Shown: positions 16,201 through 29,100 of the stretch, piece by piece | How positions within the stretch are numbered: the stretch's first letter is position 1 | How the letters are laid out: every line of letters begins with the position of its first letter | DNA from: Ficedula albicollis | Lineage: Eukaryota; Chordata; Aves; Passeriformes; Muscicapidae | Reading direction: 5' to 3' | DNA length: 64,000 nucleotides | NCBI RefSeq assembly: GCF_000247815.1 | Contig: NC_021683.1 | Coordinates: 15,434,219-15,498,218 of the forward strand | The notes under the pieces: generated by a model | What the model was told of the DNA's origin: nothing | Databases searched by the model: none | Seen by the model: only the letters and a program-made list of their open reading frames with translations | Program-made: the position numbers and the translations under genes

Positions 16201-16856
16201 GGCTCCATTCCCACGGCAGCACCTTGCAGTGCAGCCCTCCCAGCACACCCAGGAGCCTCCCAGGGTCAGTCAGCTGTTCCTGGCCTCTGGAAATACCTGT
16301 GCCAGCCGTGAGACGTGCCTTGGCATGTCCTCAGTGGGGTCTGCCCAGCCCAAACTCGCACTTGCTCCCCACCACAGGCACCAGCAGCAGGGGCAATTTC
16401 TAAAATTGGGTGGTGCACATTTTAGCAAGCATCACATAGCTGACACTGCTTGTGTCAGCTAATGAGAAATGTAGTCAGGAGAGTGGTAGCAAAGATTTAC
16501 AATTTCAGAATGATGATATAAATCTATCTTAGAACTATTTTCCTGTAGCTGAGACCAGATTCATATATAGAAGGGAGATGGTAAAACACCAACTAAAAGC
16601 AGTGACTCTCTTTAAGTACCTACTGCAATTAATGCCATTCTTGTGATCTTGGTATACACTCCAATATTTTTTTTCTTCCCAGACTGCTTATTCACTGTTG
16701 GCATTTCTATTACACCTTTTTTTTAATGTGATATTAAAAAAACAAAATAACAAAAAACCCCATAAAAATAGCTATAATGCCACTCTTTTTGAGTTTAAAA
16801 TTTATTAAGAAACAGCCTTCGTTGCCATAATTGCTTAGGAAGTTATAAAGTTTCTT
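13294..16856. other. Unique non-coding DNA with GC-rich first part
   Basis: The part from about 13490 to 14480 is GC-richer, contains a GCGGCCGC octamer at 13513-13520, and has a 233-codon open frame on the minus strand (13442-14143). That frame has no recognisable domain, signal or codon pattern, so I do not call it a gene. The rest is AT-richer. A perfect 10-bp-arm hairpin lies at 16437-16461. No transposon was recognised. Confidence 0.55.
16437..16461. other. Short perfect inverted repeat (hairpin)
   Basis: The arm TAGCTGACAC (16437-16446) and its exact reverse complement GTGTCAGCTA (16452-16461) flank a five-base loop TGCTT. One such perfect structure is about what chance would give in 64 kb, so no function is claimed. 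The arms contain TGACA/TGTCA cores like those bound by MEIS/TGIF-type homeodomain factors, which is only suggestive. Confidence 0.5.
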
Positions 16857-17809
<953 letters not shown>

Positions 17810-17835
17810 TTTTTTTTTTTTTTTGGTGGGGATTG
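17810..17835 (+). repeat. Right direct repeat flanking C tract 2
   Basis: T(15) plus GGTGGGGATTG starts on the first base after the C run and continues into TTTTTCAGC. It matches the left copy apart from T-run length. Confidence 0.93.
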
Positions 17836-19047
17836 TTTTTCAGCATTTGAAAGCAAAGCTAAAAGGTGAAAAAGAAACCTGCAACATGTTTGTTTAAAAC
17901 ATGCAATATTTCACCAACTCCTCAGAAGTATTTCAAAGATAATAAAACTGTGATTGTTATTTTTTGAACCTGTTTGGTCTAGGTTTTTTCAGGCTTTTGT
18001 CATTATGTGACTATTCCCTGATGCTCAAAATATGAGCTTCAAGCAGATATTTGTGCACATGAGCAGGACACGTTGCATCCAAGTGTGATTCCTCAAGTTT
18101 GGCACAGTGTCGTCACGTGTTCTACAGCCTGTAAGCACCTGCCCCTACAGATCACCCAGATATTGCTGTGTGGGATTTTCACAGGCTATAAGAAAAGACA
18201 GTAAATGCATTAAATATGGCTTCACAGAATTTTTCCACAGAAAGCGCTGGAAAGCCTTTATAGGTTATTGCACAAGTCAGAAATAAATCCAGAGGGAATT
18301 TTCCACAAATGGGTAAAAAAGAGGAGTGTTTAGAAGAGGCCTTATTGGCTTGAGTCATGAAGCTGGCTCTGTCTGAGTGCTGTGCTGTAAGTTTAGTGGG
18401 AAAAGTTTGACAGCAATTTAATTTTCATTGACAAATACTGTCATAATATTGAGGGAAACTGCATCAACAGTAGTGGTCGATGCTCAACCAGTCATATGGA
18501 CTGGACGAGCTTACCATATGCTTAACTACAAACTTCTCTTGGAAAGCTCCTTTAGAACACTTGACAAGCTTAAGATACTAGTCAGTAATGAGCTTGAACA
18601 GAACATGTGAAGTTTTGCATTTTGTACAGAAAATGGATTAGTGTTGATGTGTTTCCTGTACAGAAGAGATTTGTATGCTGGTATCTGTGCAGCTACAATG
18701 CCTGCGTGCGTTTCCATAGCCTGAGGTTCACCCAGTCAAAGGAAATTTAAAAGTGAAAAAGTGATTGGACAGGATCCAAAGCTGTTTATCTGCACATAAA
18801 TCACAGACATGCTTTACTCAGCCAGTATGGATTTACTGAGCTGGAGGAAAGACCTTGTACTCAGAATGCTGATTATTACAGCAATTAAAATATCAGTGAA
18901 GCAAACATTTTGGGTGGAAAGCTGTTAGGGGCTACTGGAGAAATCATTCCATTAAATATGAATTCAATCAATTTTTTTAAAAAAGGGAGTTTTAAAATAG
19001 AGGGTTTCTTTTTTCTGATTAAGTATATGTTGTTAGAAAAATCAAAT

Positions 19048-19082
19048 AAAAAAAAAAAAAAAAAAGAAAAAGAAAAAGAAAA
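19048..19082 (+). repeat. A-rich simple repeat, A(18) then (GAAAAA)n
   Basis: Eighteen A's are followed by GAAAAA-type units. It could be the tail of an old retroposed sequence, but I recognise no element body upstream and no target-site duplication. Confidence 0.8.
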
Positions 19083-21239
19083 CCAAACATAATTTATTTC
19101 TTGCACAGCATTAAGGTGAGAATCTTTTCATTTATGTTACACATAGAGTGTTTGAATTTGCAGTTTCTGGTAGTAATGGGAATGCCAAAAACCACAAACC
19201 GAGGCAACCCCCCATATTAGCATGATAATTATTACAGCAGGTGATAGGTCCAGGCTTTCATTAATGTGCAGTATTACTACCTTCTCTTTGCAATGAACCT
19301 TTTAGTCTGATCACTGCCTTTAGCATTTTTTACTGTGATTTCTCTCTATAATTTCACACAGTCTCTGAGTATCTGAGCTGGTGTCTGCCTCCCTGATGAC
19401 AGGTTCAAATCAGGTATCCAAAGATGCAAATTCTTTGTCTTGCATCTCAACGTGCTTTGGTTTTGTTTTGTTGCTCTTGGGCAGTTTTTTTTTTTGGGGG
19501 GGTGGGGGTGGCAGGTTCTGATCGTGCCCCAAACTAAGGAGTCTTGGTTTAAATATATCCTGTTTTCCCCCTCCATCCCCTTGGCACCTAGATTTACCTC
19601 CTGTGCATTTTGTCTTTTTTGTTTTTGTTTTTTTTTAATGCATTTTTTCACACATAGACATATATTTGTGTATGTATATAAATATGCTTGTGTGTATTTA
19701 ATGTATTTTTGACTGTGGCCAAATACTCTGCCAGGTTAGAGACACAGCTAGATAATTCAAACAGAAGTCTGACCTGATTCTGTCTTAATTTGCTATGTTT
19801 TGTTATCATTGAGCCATTTGTAATTTAGTTACATGTAGAGTAGTTCAGTGATGAGCAAGTTTTAACAATATGGAAGGCATAATATATGCTTACATGAAAA
19901 GCATATACAGCCTTTCATTGCACTTTGTACTTGGGAATCATTCTCTCTTTTTTTCAGTTTTGCTGTGCCTTCCTCCCTGAAATGTAGCTCTCCTCATTAG
20001 GAAGAATTAAAAAAATAAAAGTATGAACAGAAAATAGCAGTTCCTATGCACAGTTCAGCTGTGGCATATTTTCTTAGTGTAAATATTTTGGGAACTGCTT
20101 TAATTTCCATGGTTTGCTGTTTTAAAGGTAGTCTTGTAGAGCAAAGGCAGGATTTCTGACTTGTGTCCCTTTGCCCCTTTGTAAATCACACGTGACTCCT
20201 GAAATGGCACTTTTACAGAATAGATGGGGAATCAAGTTCAATTTTTTTGCTGGCACATTGGTCAAACCTCCTGCCATCAAGAATAGTAACTGCCCTTTAT
20301 TTTCCAAGCAAAGGGAAGGGATGATCCCCTCAATTCTCTCAGCATTTTTTTCACCCCACTATTTCACTATTAAATTTTATTCCTTGTCTGAAACCAGGAT
20401 TTAGACTGCTTGGCCTCGAATTAGCTGGGTCTAGATAGTACCATCTGCCGAATGCTCAACAGCTATTAAGATTCTTAGATTTTTAGCGTGTTTTTTTAAT
20501 GTAGTCATCTGACAAAGAAAAGAAAGCAAAAACTGCATCCAGCATTATTTATTTTATCAGCCTGGCAAATGAAGTATATATTGGCATGAGTGCATTCCTT
20601 GTAGTAAGTGCCTGAGAGAACAAGTGTAAAGATGGCATTGAAGCTTGCCATGAGATCCTGTTTTATTAACAGGCATGCAAACCCACCTGTCATGGGCCAG
20701 AAATGTTAAAAAATCATAACTTGGAGTGAGATGGCCAAATCAGGATTTGCAATGCTGTGCTGGCCATGGTCGTCTGGTGTGGCATATCACTTGCTGGTTT
20801 ATCTTGGAAATGCTCATTATCTCCCAGTATTGCACCCCTCACCTTTACCAGACCACTATTTTAACAGTGAAGAGGCAAAAGCTCCTTAAAGGAATGAGAA
20901 TGCTGCAGGTGCCTGCGGGTGCCCAGCCCTGCTGTGCCCATCCTGGCTCTCAGCACCCACCCTGAGCCAAGCCCCAGCCTTGCACTGCAGCCTTGCCTTA
21001 CTGACACCTCCCATTTCACTCAACACTACCCTAATCAACAATGTGGCACAGAAGAAAAATTCCCACTATTCTCCTTTGTCCTTCTCTCATGCTGGAGCAG
21101 TTTTTCCAAAGAAACCCGCAGGACCTTGCTCTACAATGCTGCCAACCTGGTGTGTCACCACCAGGTTTTTATTCATCCTGCATGAAGAGAAGCATTTATC
21201 AGCTGGTTTTGAAGCCTCATTTTGCATTTAAAAGTGCAA

Positions 21240-21600
21240 TAATTGGACCAAAGACAATGCTGTTATATGCTTTTAAAAAACCCCCAAACAACCAAGTGAA
21301 GATGATCTTACATGGGGGGCAAAGTGACTGTGGGAATTTGCTTTTAGATGGAAGGAGTCCAAACACTATCGTCATGATCTGGGCTGTTTTGGGTGCTTTT
21401 CAAGCATTTATTTGCATTGATATGATCAAACACCCGGTTCAGAATGGCTGCTTTAAACTCGACAAAACGAACACAGGGATTCACCCAGGGCGAATCCAAA
21501 ATTGTGTCTGGAGCTTTGTGCCTCCTTTTTAACAAGACCTTCTCTGTGTTCACTTTTTAAATGATGACACCATACCGGGGGTTGTCGTTCAACAGATTGT
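21240..21600. promoter_or_regulatory. Candidate conserved non-coding element (speculative)
   Basis: This mixed-complexity stretch without simple repeats contains an exact POU octamer ATTTGCAT at 21410-21417, followed closely by GATATGATCAA. It lies within a 163-codon open frame that shows no known protein family. The impression of a conserved element is judgement only. I cannot align it to other birds. Confidence 0.2.
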
Positions 21601-21996
21601 TGGTTCTTTTAACAATTTGTTCAATGGAGGAGGAGGAGGAGGGAGTAGAAGCAGCTATATTTGTAACTACTGTTGTTCAGCAGAATAATTGATTTTTCCA
21701 GTTTGGCAACCAATCCCCGTTTTCTGCTGCTTTACTATTCCCCCCCTCCCCTTTATGTCTTCAACAAAAAGACAGTTTTTCCTTCCAACTCTTAATAGCA
21801 ATTTGTAGTCTCAGCTTTCTTGATTGAGGAAATTGGGGCCAAGAAGGAACTAGTGATTTTCTTGGTGCTGGTCCAGGTGGGGATGAGCAGCTTCCTCAAA
21901 GGTGCCCTGCTGTGTGAGCATCCCCAAATTTCTGCACTGTTAGCACAGGAGTTCTTTGACTCTACAGCCTTAGCAGTTGTTATTCAAGTTGTGGGG

Positions 21997-21999
21997 TTT

Positions 22000-22049
<50 letters not shown>

Positions 22050-22089
22050 GGTTTTGTTGTTGTTGTTGTTTTTTGGGGGGTTTTTTGGG
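21997..22089 (+). repeat. T-run / (TTG)n / G-run low-complexity patch
   Basis: About 50 bases, almost all T, are followed by GGG, TTTT, (GTT)5, a T run, six G's, a T run and GGG. It resembles the T-run plus G-rich contexts that carry C tract 2, but has no C run or duplication here. Confidence 0.85.
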
Positions 22090-25000
22090 AAGTTTTACGG
22101 CAGGAAGCACAGAGGTACTGCACCCTCAGGGAAGATCTTTATGCTGCCTGTTTGTCACACACTGTGCCCATGCCTTGCTCTTTGAGCTGTGAGGCTCCAT
22201 GGTTTGCTGATACCTGGTTTTGTCCAGGGGCAGTTCCAGTAGCAGTCTGCCAGTCAGCTGGGAGATGTCCTCTGTGTGCAGGGCAGTATTAATGGTTCTA
22301 TACTTCAATCATTTTTTAAAAAAAAGCTTTTTGCTAAATCAAGGATTTTTTTTTTCATTATTATTTTTATACCTGTTTCTCTACCAGCAGAATCTCTGAA
22401 TATCAAGGTTCTGATGAGCTGTTCCTGAGGCAGATATACCTTCTGGACTGGCACTGCACAGTGCCAAAGCCCCTTCTTTGGAACCACAATAAAAAGGCTT
22501 TTCAGCTCCTCACTTGAGGCACCCAGCAGTGTCTTACAGGGGTGAATGGAGCCAGCTTCTGCTGAACTTACTCCTTTTCATCTTGTTAGCTTTTGGTGTT
22601 CAGATTTAACGTCTCAAGGACTCTTGAGTGCCTTTTTAAAAAATTGTTAATTTAATAATTATCCCAGCTGGAGGCAGCACTCCATATAATATGCTGGCTA
22701 GGATATATATTTTTTTAACCTTTTTTTTGGAGGTGGAAGGTGTTTCTCCTGATTCTCAATTTTCAATCCTCAGCATCTGGGTGCTGGCCTGGGGTGTGTG
22801 GGAGGTTTGTGTCTCTGCTGTAAGAAACTTGTGCATCTATTTGCTGCCAAATTTTTAAAGCCCTTTTAATGTAAACACGTACAAATGACTCCAAAAAAGG
22901 CCTTAAAACTCCAGTGCAGAACTATATTTGCATGTTAAACTTAAGAACATATTTAATATATTACCAGTAATTGATTTAATGCCTAAGTAAGACTAACTAT
23001 GCATAAATTAGTAAAATACTTGCAAGAGAAGTGCAATAATTGCCTTTGAGTGAATGAAGTAGTTAAGGCTTCTATTTACTAGCTTTGTTAAGCATAAATG
23101 TCTAACATTTAGACTTCAGCAATTTCTTCAGCACCAGCCCTCGAACAGTATTCAAAAATATGACTGAATTTTGCAAGTTACTGTAATTTGAGGCTTTTTC
23201 CAAAGCTTCTAAAGTCAGACAAAGTAATTAAAAAAAAAAAAGTCCTTTCTTTTCCTCTCGTTTTTGATTATTGCAAATTGGGTATAATAATCTTGGTTAG
23301 TTTGAGTATTAGAAAGGTGAACATGCATCATTAACAATAGGATTTTATGAACGTTTTTGTAATGTTATGTAATATTTAAATTTATGTTGCTTTTTTTTTT
23401 TTTTTTTAAATTTTGCATGTAGTAATTAATTTTGTCTTACTGACAGATGATTCTCAATGACTGATTTTCAAGAAAAAATCCAGACAGGTATTTTAACCCT
23501 TTGTTTTCATTCTAGACACCTCACATTCATGGGTCTGCTTGTAATTAAGGGGCTCGGTTGTGAATTAAAGTTTAGTGCTGTTTGTATGAGTTTCCAGAGC
23601 TGTAACTTCACGCTGTCCTTTTTCTGGATGGGTGGTGGGAGTGTGGACACAGATGTCTGCTTTGCTCTGAGCAAAATATCCTCATGCCATGCATTGCCCA
23701 AACCACCCCTCCTTTTTTTTGAGTAACTTGTAAAGGAGTGTGCTGGCAGGCAGTGGGGTCCTCACCCTTCCTCTCCACCCTGCTAGAGACTCTGAACCCA
23801 CCTCGTGTCCCAGCATAATGTTGGTAATATTTAGGTAGAGAATGGCAAAGAAATAATGTGCACCTCCCGTTAGGAATAAAAGTGACTTTCCAAGGAGCAA
23901 GGGAGGGAAGGGCAGATGGGGACAGGCAGGACACAGCACCTGTAACACAGAGCCCTTGTCCTGCTGCCTGAGTGTGGTGAACTGACTTCTGTCTCCTCCT
24001 TCACCCTCCCTTTCCTTGCTATTGATCCCCCTCTTTGTCTTGCTATCTGTGTATTTCCAGTATTTATCACACTGTGCTCGCAGAGGGTGACAGTGTCACA
24101 TCTCTTGGGACTTCCACTACAAATCACTGTTTTTAAGGCTATACCCTGAAGGTGTAGCCCTGAAGACATCAGGAACAAACATGCACTGTGAGACAGGCAA
24201 TAAGGGCTGTCCTGTGAGTCACAGACAACTGTAGGTACCAGTCTGTCACTTGCACTGTGGCTGTACTGTTGCGTGTAAATCCCATTTGTTCCCGTGGTAG
24301 TTGGAGCAACAGAATTTCTGGCCTCCCATTCCTAGTAACTTCATGCTGGGTTTTTAAGGCAGAAACATATTCAAGTGCATTCCCTTATAGCCCCTTTTCA
24401 GGACATACTTTTTTGCGTGGTAAATAATAAACCTCCCCACCAAAGCAGCTGAAGTGAGGTGGGTATGAGGGCAGACTGCAGAGGCTGCTGGCCAGTGGGG
24501 CTTCTCAGCAGCTCAAATGTGGGGTGGTTCTTTGTGCATCCTCTGGCACCTCTGTTACCTGCTTTCACATGTTATGTGCATGAACATTTGCAGATTTGAG
24601 CCGGCGTACATTTTTTCCTGGCCCACGATACAAATTAACAGTCTTTATTTTATAATATTTCATTTGAATAGCAGCACTCATAGTTTTAAAGTACTGAAGG
24701 ATGAAAAGTCAGGAACATAATTGCACTGTTTGGCTTTTGTTCTGAGTGAGTCACGGTGTAATATTTTTCCACAGGTTGCTAATGCTGCCCTGGGTTGTGC
24801 GTGACATTGACTATCATCTCTGTGTAAAGAAATTCCACTTAAATTCCATTAGTGCCTGCTTTTCCTTAGCTTCTCTTCGTGCCCACTTGCTATTAGATGG
24901 GGCTGTAACTCGAGGCTACTTCAGCAGTGGTGTTATCCCTACCTGGGCTTCTAGGGAGTACTGATCTGGTTTGGATTCTTGCTAATTGGGATCATTTTGT

Positions 25001-25739
25001 CACTTGGCTTTTTGGATGCTCTGTATAAGCCCAGTGATAAAGGTAGCCAAAGTTAGGGTATGGAACAGAAAATATTTCCTTGTTGTCCTGTTAATCAGTA
25101 CAGGAATGATTTTGTACAGTAAGCCAGTTTGGAAATTTGAGAAGTATCTCTGCTTCTTTTTATGCTGACATTAGGTTCTAGGCTGAAGATTTTAATTTCT
25201 CATTTTTTCACCCTGCTTCTGCCCCTCCTGCCTCCACTAAGAAGAGCGGCGAGTGTTGCCTGCCTTTTGTTCTTACCACTATGTCACTTGACATTTTTTC
25301 TGTATTGAATCATATCCCATCATTTTCCCTGCTCTCTAAAAGGCAGGCTGGATTTTTTTATTTATATATTGTCCCTTCATTCAAATTGTCGGCAGCTTCT
25401 CCTCCATTTCCTTCTCTGAATAAATTTCATCCCGTTTCTGCGTGCTGCTGAGAGAGAAGCTGAATGAAGTGAGGCTCTGTAGTGATCTTTGGGGCAGGCC
25501 AGCTCTCCCCTTGCACACTCTGCTCTCGCTGTTAGCATGCAGAGCACTGTGCCCTCACATGCTGTCCAGGTCGTGATGCATTATTTAGCTGAGCCTCTCG
25601 TCAGAACTTAAAGTGTTGTAGCCTGTTAGGGGATCATGTGGCACTACCTTTCAGAGAGCCCATGTAAATCATGGTCATGGATTCCTCTGATTCTTTCTGA
25701 GTCTGGTTTTTGGTTGGTTTTTTTTTTTTTCCCCCATGG

Positions 25740-26130
25740 GGTGTTACTTTTTTCAAAATATTCTATTAGTTTTGTTACGTATGATCTCCCTTTTGTGAAT
25801 CCATGCTGAATATCTTTAATTAAATCATAACTTTCCCTATTTTGTCCCTGATTAGTGTTTCCAATATCTTTCCCACTGCTGAAATCAGGCTGACTGGTGT
25901 TTAATTTCCTTGATCTTCCCTAGAGCTGCTGTTATATATAGGTGTCACATTAGTCCTCCCGTCCACAGCTACCTCCCCTGCTTCTGAAGATGCTCCACAG
26001 ATATTCACTAAAGTATCCCCTTGCTTCTGCCTCTTCCTTCCAGATTCTGGCTGTCATCCCATCTGCAGCATTCTTTCAGGCTTTAGCTGCTTGAGGAGGT
26101 GCATTTTTACAGCTTCAACTTCCCGATTTA
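25740..26130 (-). mobile_element. Old CR1/L3-type LINE reverse-transcriptase remnant
   Basis: Read on the minus strand, this degraded segment encodes the fingers/palm part of a non-LTR reverse transcriptase. In order from high to low coordinates I see ADGMTAR…WSIF (from about 26068), then RTNVTPIYNSSSREDQGN (25957-25904), a stop where the family has Tyr, then TPVSLISAVGKILE. After one frame change comes QHGFTKGRSYVTK (25808-25770). These line up with the CR1-clade order GPDGMHPR…SIIFEKSW…KANVTPIFKKG…EDPGNYRPVSL…GKILE…QHGFTKGRS. At least two frame changes and one internal stop show it is dead. The outer boundaries are uncertain and may extend either way. It is clearly more diverged than the plus-strand CR1 pieces in this window. 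Confidence 0.85.
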
Positions 26131-29100
26131 TTATTCTCCCCTGTCCTTGGTGGCCTCTCCCCGTGTTGGTGTTTGCGGCCGCCCCGGTGGCGGATCTCTG
26201 CTGGGTGCCCGTGTTGTTGGTTGGTGTATGAGCAGAGAAGGGTGGCCTCGTGCCATCCTCTCCATGTGCATCCCAGCCCCTGACTGATGTCATTGTGCTG
26301 CCCCCAGACCATCCTTCCCCTTCAGTCTGAGATCTTCTGCTTTGCTATTTTGGATTTCCCAAGGCAGACATCGCTCCTCTGACCCTTCATGTATTTTTGT
26401 CGGGCCGCATGTGTATTTTCTGCTGATATGAACTCATCTTTGAATACTTGCCATTTCCGTATGGAGTTGTTTCCTCCGCTCCTTTATTCCATTCAGGGTC
26501 TGCTCCTCCTCTCATTGAAGTCAGCTGGGAGTTTTGCCATTGCCTTCCTCGAGAGCAGCAGTGAGCCTGCGATTCACTGACACTTCCAGCACGCTCTCAA
26601 AATTAACCCTGCTGAAATTGAACATCGATACTGAGCTTTATATTTTAGTTGTAAATCCAACTCTAACTCCTTGAATGCTGCTTCTGTTTGAAGAATGGCT
26701 ACTATGAAGAAGTCCATTAATTTTAATGTAACTCTCCATGGTTAAATTTGGGTCATAACATTTCCACTCTCATGACTGCAAAAACAACATCAATAGAAGA
26801 CTCAGGTTTTCTGGATATTTCACCAGAGGCACGAAAATCTGTTTGTCCTTCTTCCCTGTCACTAGGAAACTTGTAGTGATACAAAACTTGCTCAAATAGT
26901 GTTTAAATCTTTGGGGAGAGGAAAAAAAAAAAAATCTGTGAAAACAAGCTAAATACAGGATTTGGGGGTAGGAGGGTCTGGCTTTTAAGAGTAGTATGAG
27001 CAATTTAACTTTTCCCTGGCAAATAATGCTGAGAGTCACATGCCTCTGTCCCCACAAACCATGGTGGAAATGAGCCCACAGGACCCGTGACTTCAACAGA
27101 AAACTGCTGCTCTGTCCTTAGCTCACCCCACTGTGAGGAAGGCTGGTACCACATATGGTATGTAAGCTCACACTCACTTCTCTGAGACCATGGAAACCCG
27201 AGCATGATGGAATACATCAGGGATGGAGTGGCAGCCTTGATTGCGAATATTTTTTGCTAAAGTCAGACACTGAATGTTACTGTAATGACATTTTATATCT
27301 CTCCTTCTATATTCTAGCAGAGAGAGCCACAGGTGTTCCACTGGAATTACTCACACATTTATAGAATTGGACATTCTGTCATTAAATGGACTTAAAACTA
27401 AAAAGCCTTTGTCTGCAAAAGGTGGCCAATAGAAAGGGACTTTGGATTATCTGATATCCCATAACTTAATCATATGGCTCTTAAGAGTAGGGCATAAGCA
27501 GCTGTGTCTCACTAATATGCATGCAATATGTGTAAAGTGATATGCTTTAATTCTAAACTTGTTTTTAGCAGGAAGAAAAAAGCGTTTAGATGAGGAACAT
27601 TAAGATTCAGCATTAACCATTTTTTTCCTCGGGGCAAAATTATTCATCACCTGATATTTATTAAGGCAACATTTTTATTTTATTGTTCTGTACTGTAAAG
27701 AGTCTTTCCAAACATTCTCGAAGTTGTGCAGGGAAGTTTTATAGGCAGACTTGCAGGCTGCATTTAAAGTGGTTTTCAAAATTTGAGAAAGATAGATAGA
27801 TAGATAGATATTTTCCTTTTCCTAAATAGCAATGTTGTCAAATCTCAGACTGAAAGTAACAGAGATAAGCAGTCATTTAATTTATTATTTAATTTAAATT
27901 TTTAAAATCCATCCTCCCACATTATATAAACTTGATTTCCGTATTGTAGCCTTAATTGTTAGTTTGTGTTGGTTTAATCTCTCTTATTTAAGTATGTTTG
28001 TTTTAATAATATTAAAAAAAACTAAGACAAAGAAACTGTAGATTAGAGACTTTATTTTCAGGGTAAAATGATACGGATAAGTGAGCGTCAACTGACCAGA
28101 AATTATTTGCTTCTGTCTGTTAGACACGTAATGGAGTCATTTAACTAGTCAAATTAGGAGCTGTAGAAATGCACCATGCTTCATTACTGAGTTCGAATGG
28201 GCACCATTTTACATTTACGTCAAAAATTATCTCATAGCAAATTAATGTTTTCATTGTGTGGGGAAGCGGGAGCTGTGCAGTATCAGCACCACCTAGAGGA
28301 TGCGACACAGATGGCCTGGAGATGTTGGTCACAGAAAAACTGAGATGAACAGATTATCTCCAAAAGCAAAGTGCTCCAAACAGGCTGCTGCCTTCCCCAG
28401 ATTAGCCCTGAAAGCTTTGCTGCCTCATTCTCTCAAGCTACACCTGTCCCCATCAGCTCACACAAAGTTAAATTTATGGCACAGATTGGGTCGAGTCCTC
28501 TGTGAAATCCTTCAGTGTTGATACTACAGGTTGTATATTTCTAATGCAAAGAGATGCTTCTAGAAGTCAGAATATCACTTGAAAAATTCAGAGAACATGG
28601 GCAAACAGAATTTCCTGGTGACGTTTCAGAGGCTCACTTATCCTTGAAATTTCCTAAAAAGTCAAAATGTAAAAAGGAAGTTATTTAACAAATTGCATAC
28701 TACTCTGACAAAGGAAAACAGCTAGACCCTTCAAGTGTAGAAAAAGAAACAATGAGCAAAGGTGAAGGCAGTGCACAGAGTTTCAGCTCGAAAAAGTTGT
28801 GGCAGTGAGTACCCATCAACTGAACCCGGTAACAGAGAACTAGTAGCACTAATAAAAACTGTGCAGTGATAACTGTAAGCTGTTTAAAGCACAGAATAGT
28901 TTTGGGTGGCTCAGTGTCTGCTTTCCCAAACGGCCAGTTGTCACACAGGAGGTAATATCAAACCTAGAAATAAACTCTAACTGCTCCATGGAGAAGATGC
29001 TCCCAGGTGGGACCATGGCAGCTCTTCCAGCAGGGCCAGGGCACAGCAGGCACTCCTGGCATCAGACAACCAGATGAGTCACAAGGCAGGAAATTTTCAT

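Larger units (their letters stand above)
17836..25739. other. Unique non-coding DNA with local simple repeats
   Basis: No gene or recognisable transposon was found. Notable local features are an A-rich run at 19048-19082, a possible conserved patch at 21240-21600, (GGA)n at 21626-21643, a T/TTG/G-rich patch at 21997-22089, and a palindrome TGGCACTG-CA-CAGTGCCA at 22449-22466. A 163-codon plus-strand open frame at 21041-21532 has no recognisable domain and is not called. Confidence 0.55.

Noticed and set aside
19048..19082. Poly-A tail of a processed pseudogene
   Set aside because: No gene-like body upstream and no target-site duplication was found around it.
19883..19907. Inverted repeat TATATGCTT / AAGCATATA with 7-base loop
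   Set aside because: It is AT-rich, with nine-base arms, and is likely chance. There is no longer stem to suggest a small-RNA precursor.
22449..22466. Palindrome TGGCACTG-CA-CAGTGCCA
   Set aside because: Eight-base arms with a two-base centre are expected by chance in 64 kb. The spacing does not fit an NF1 site.
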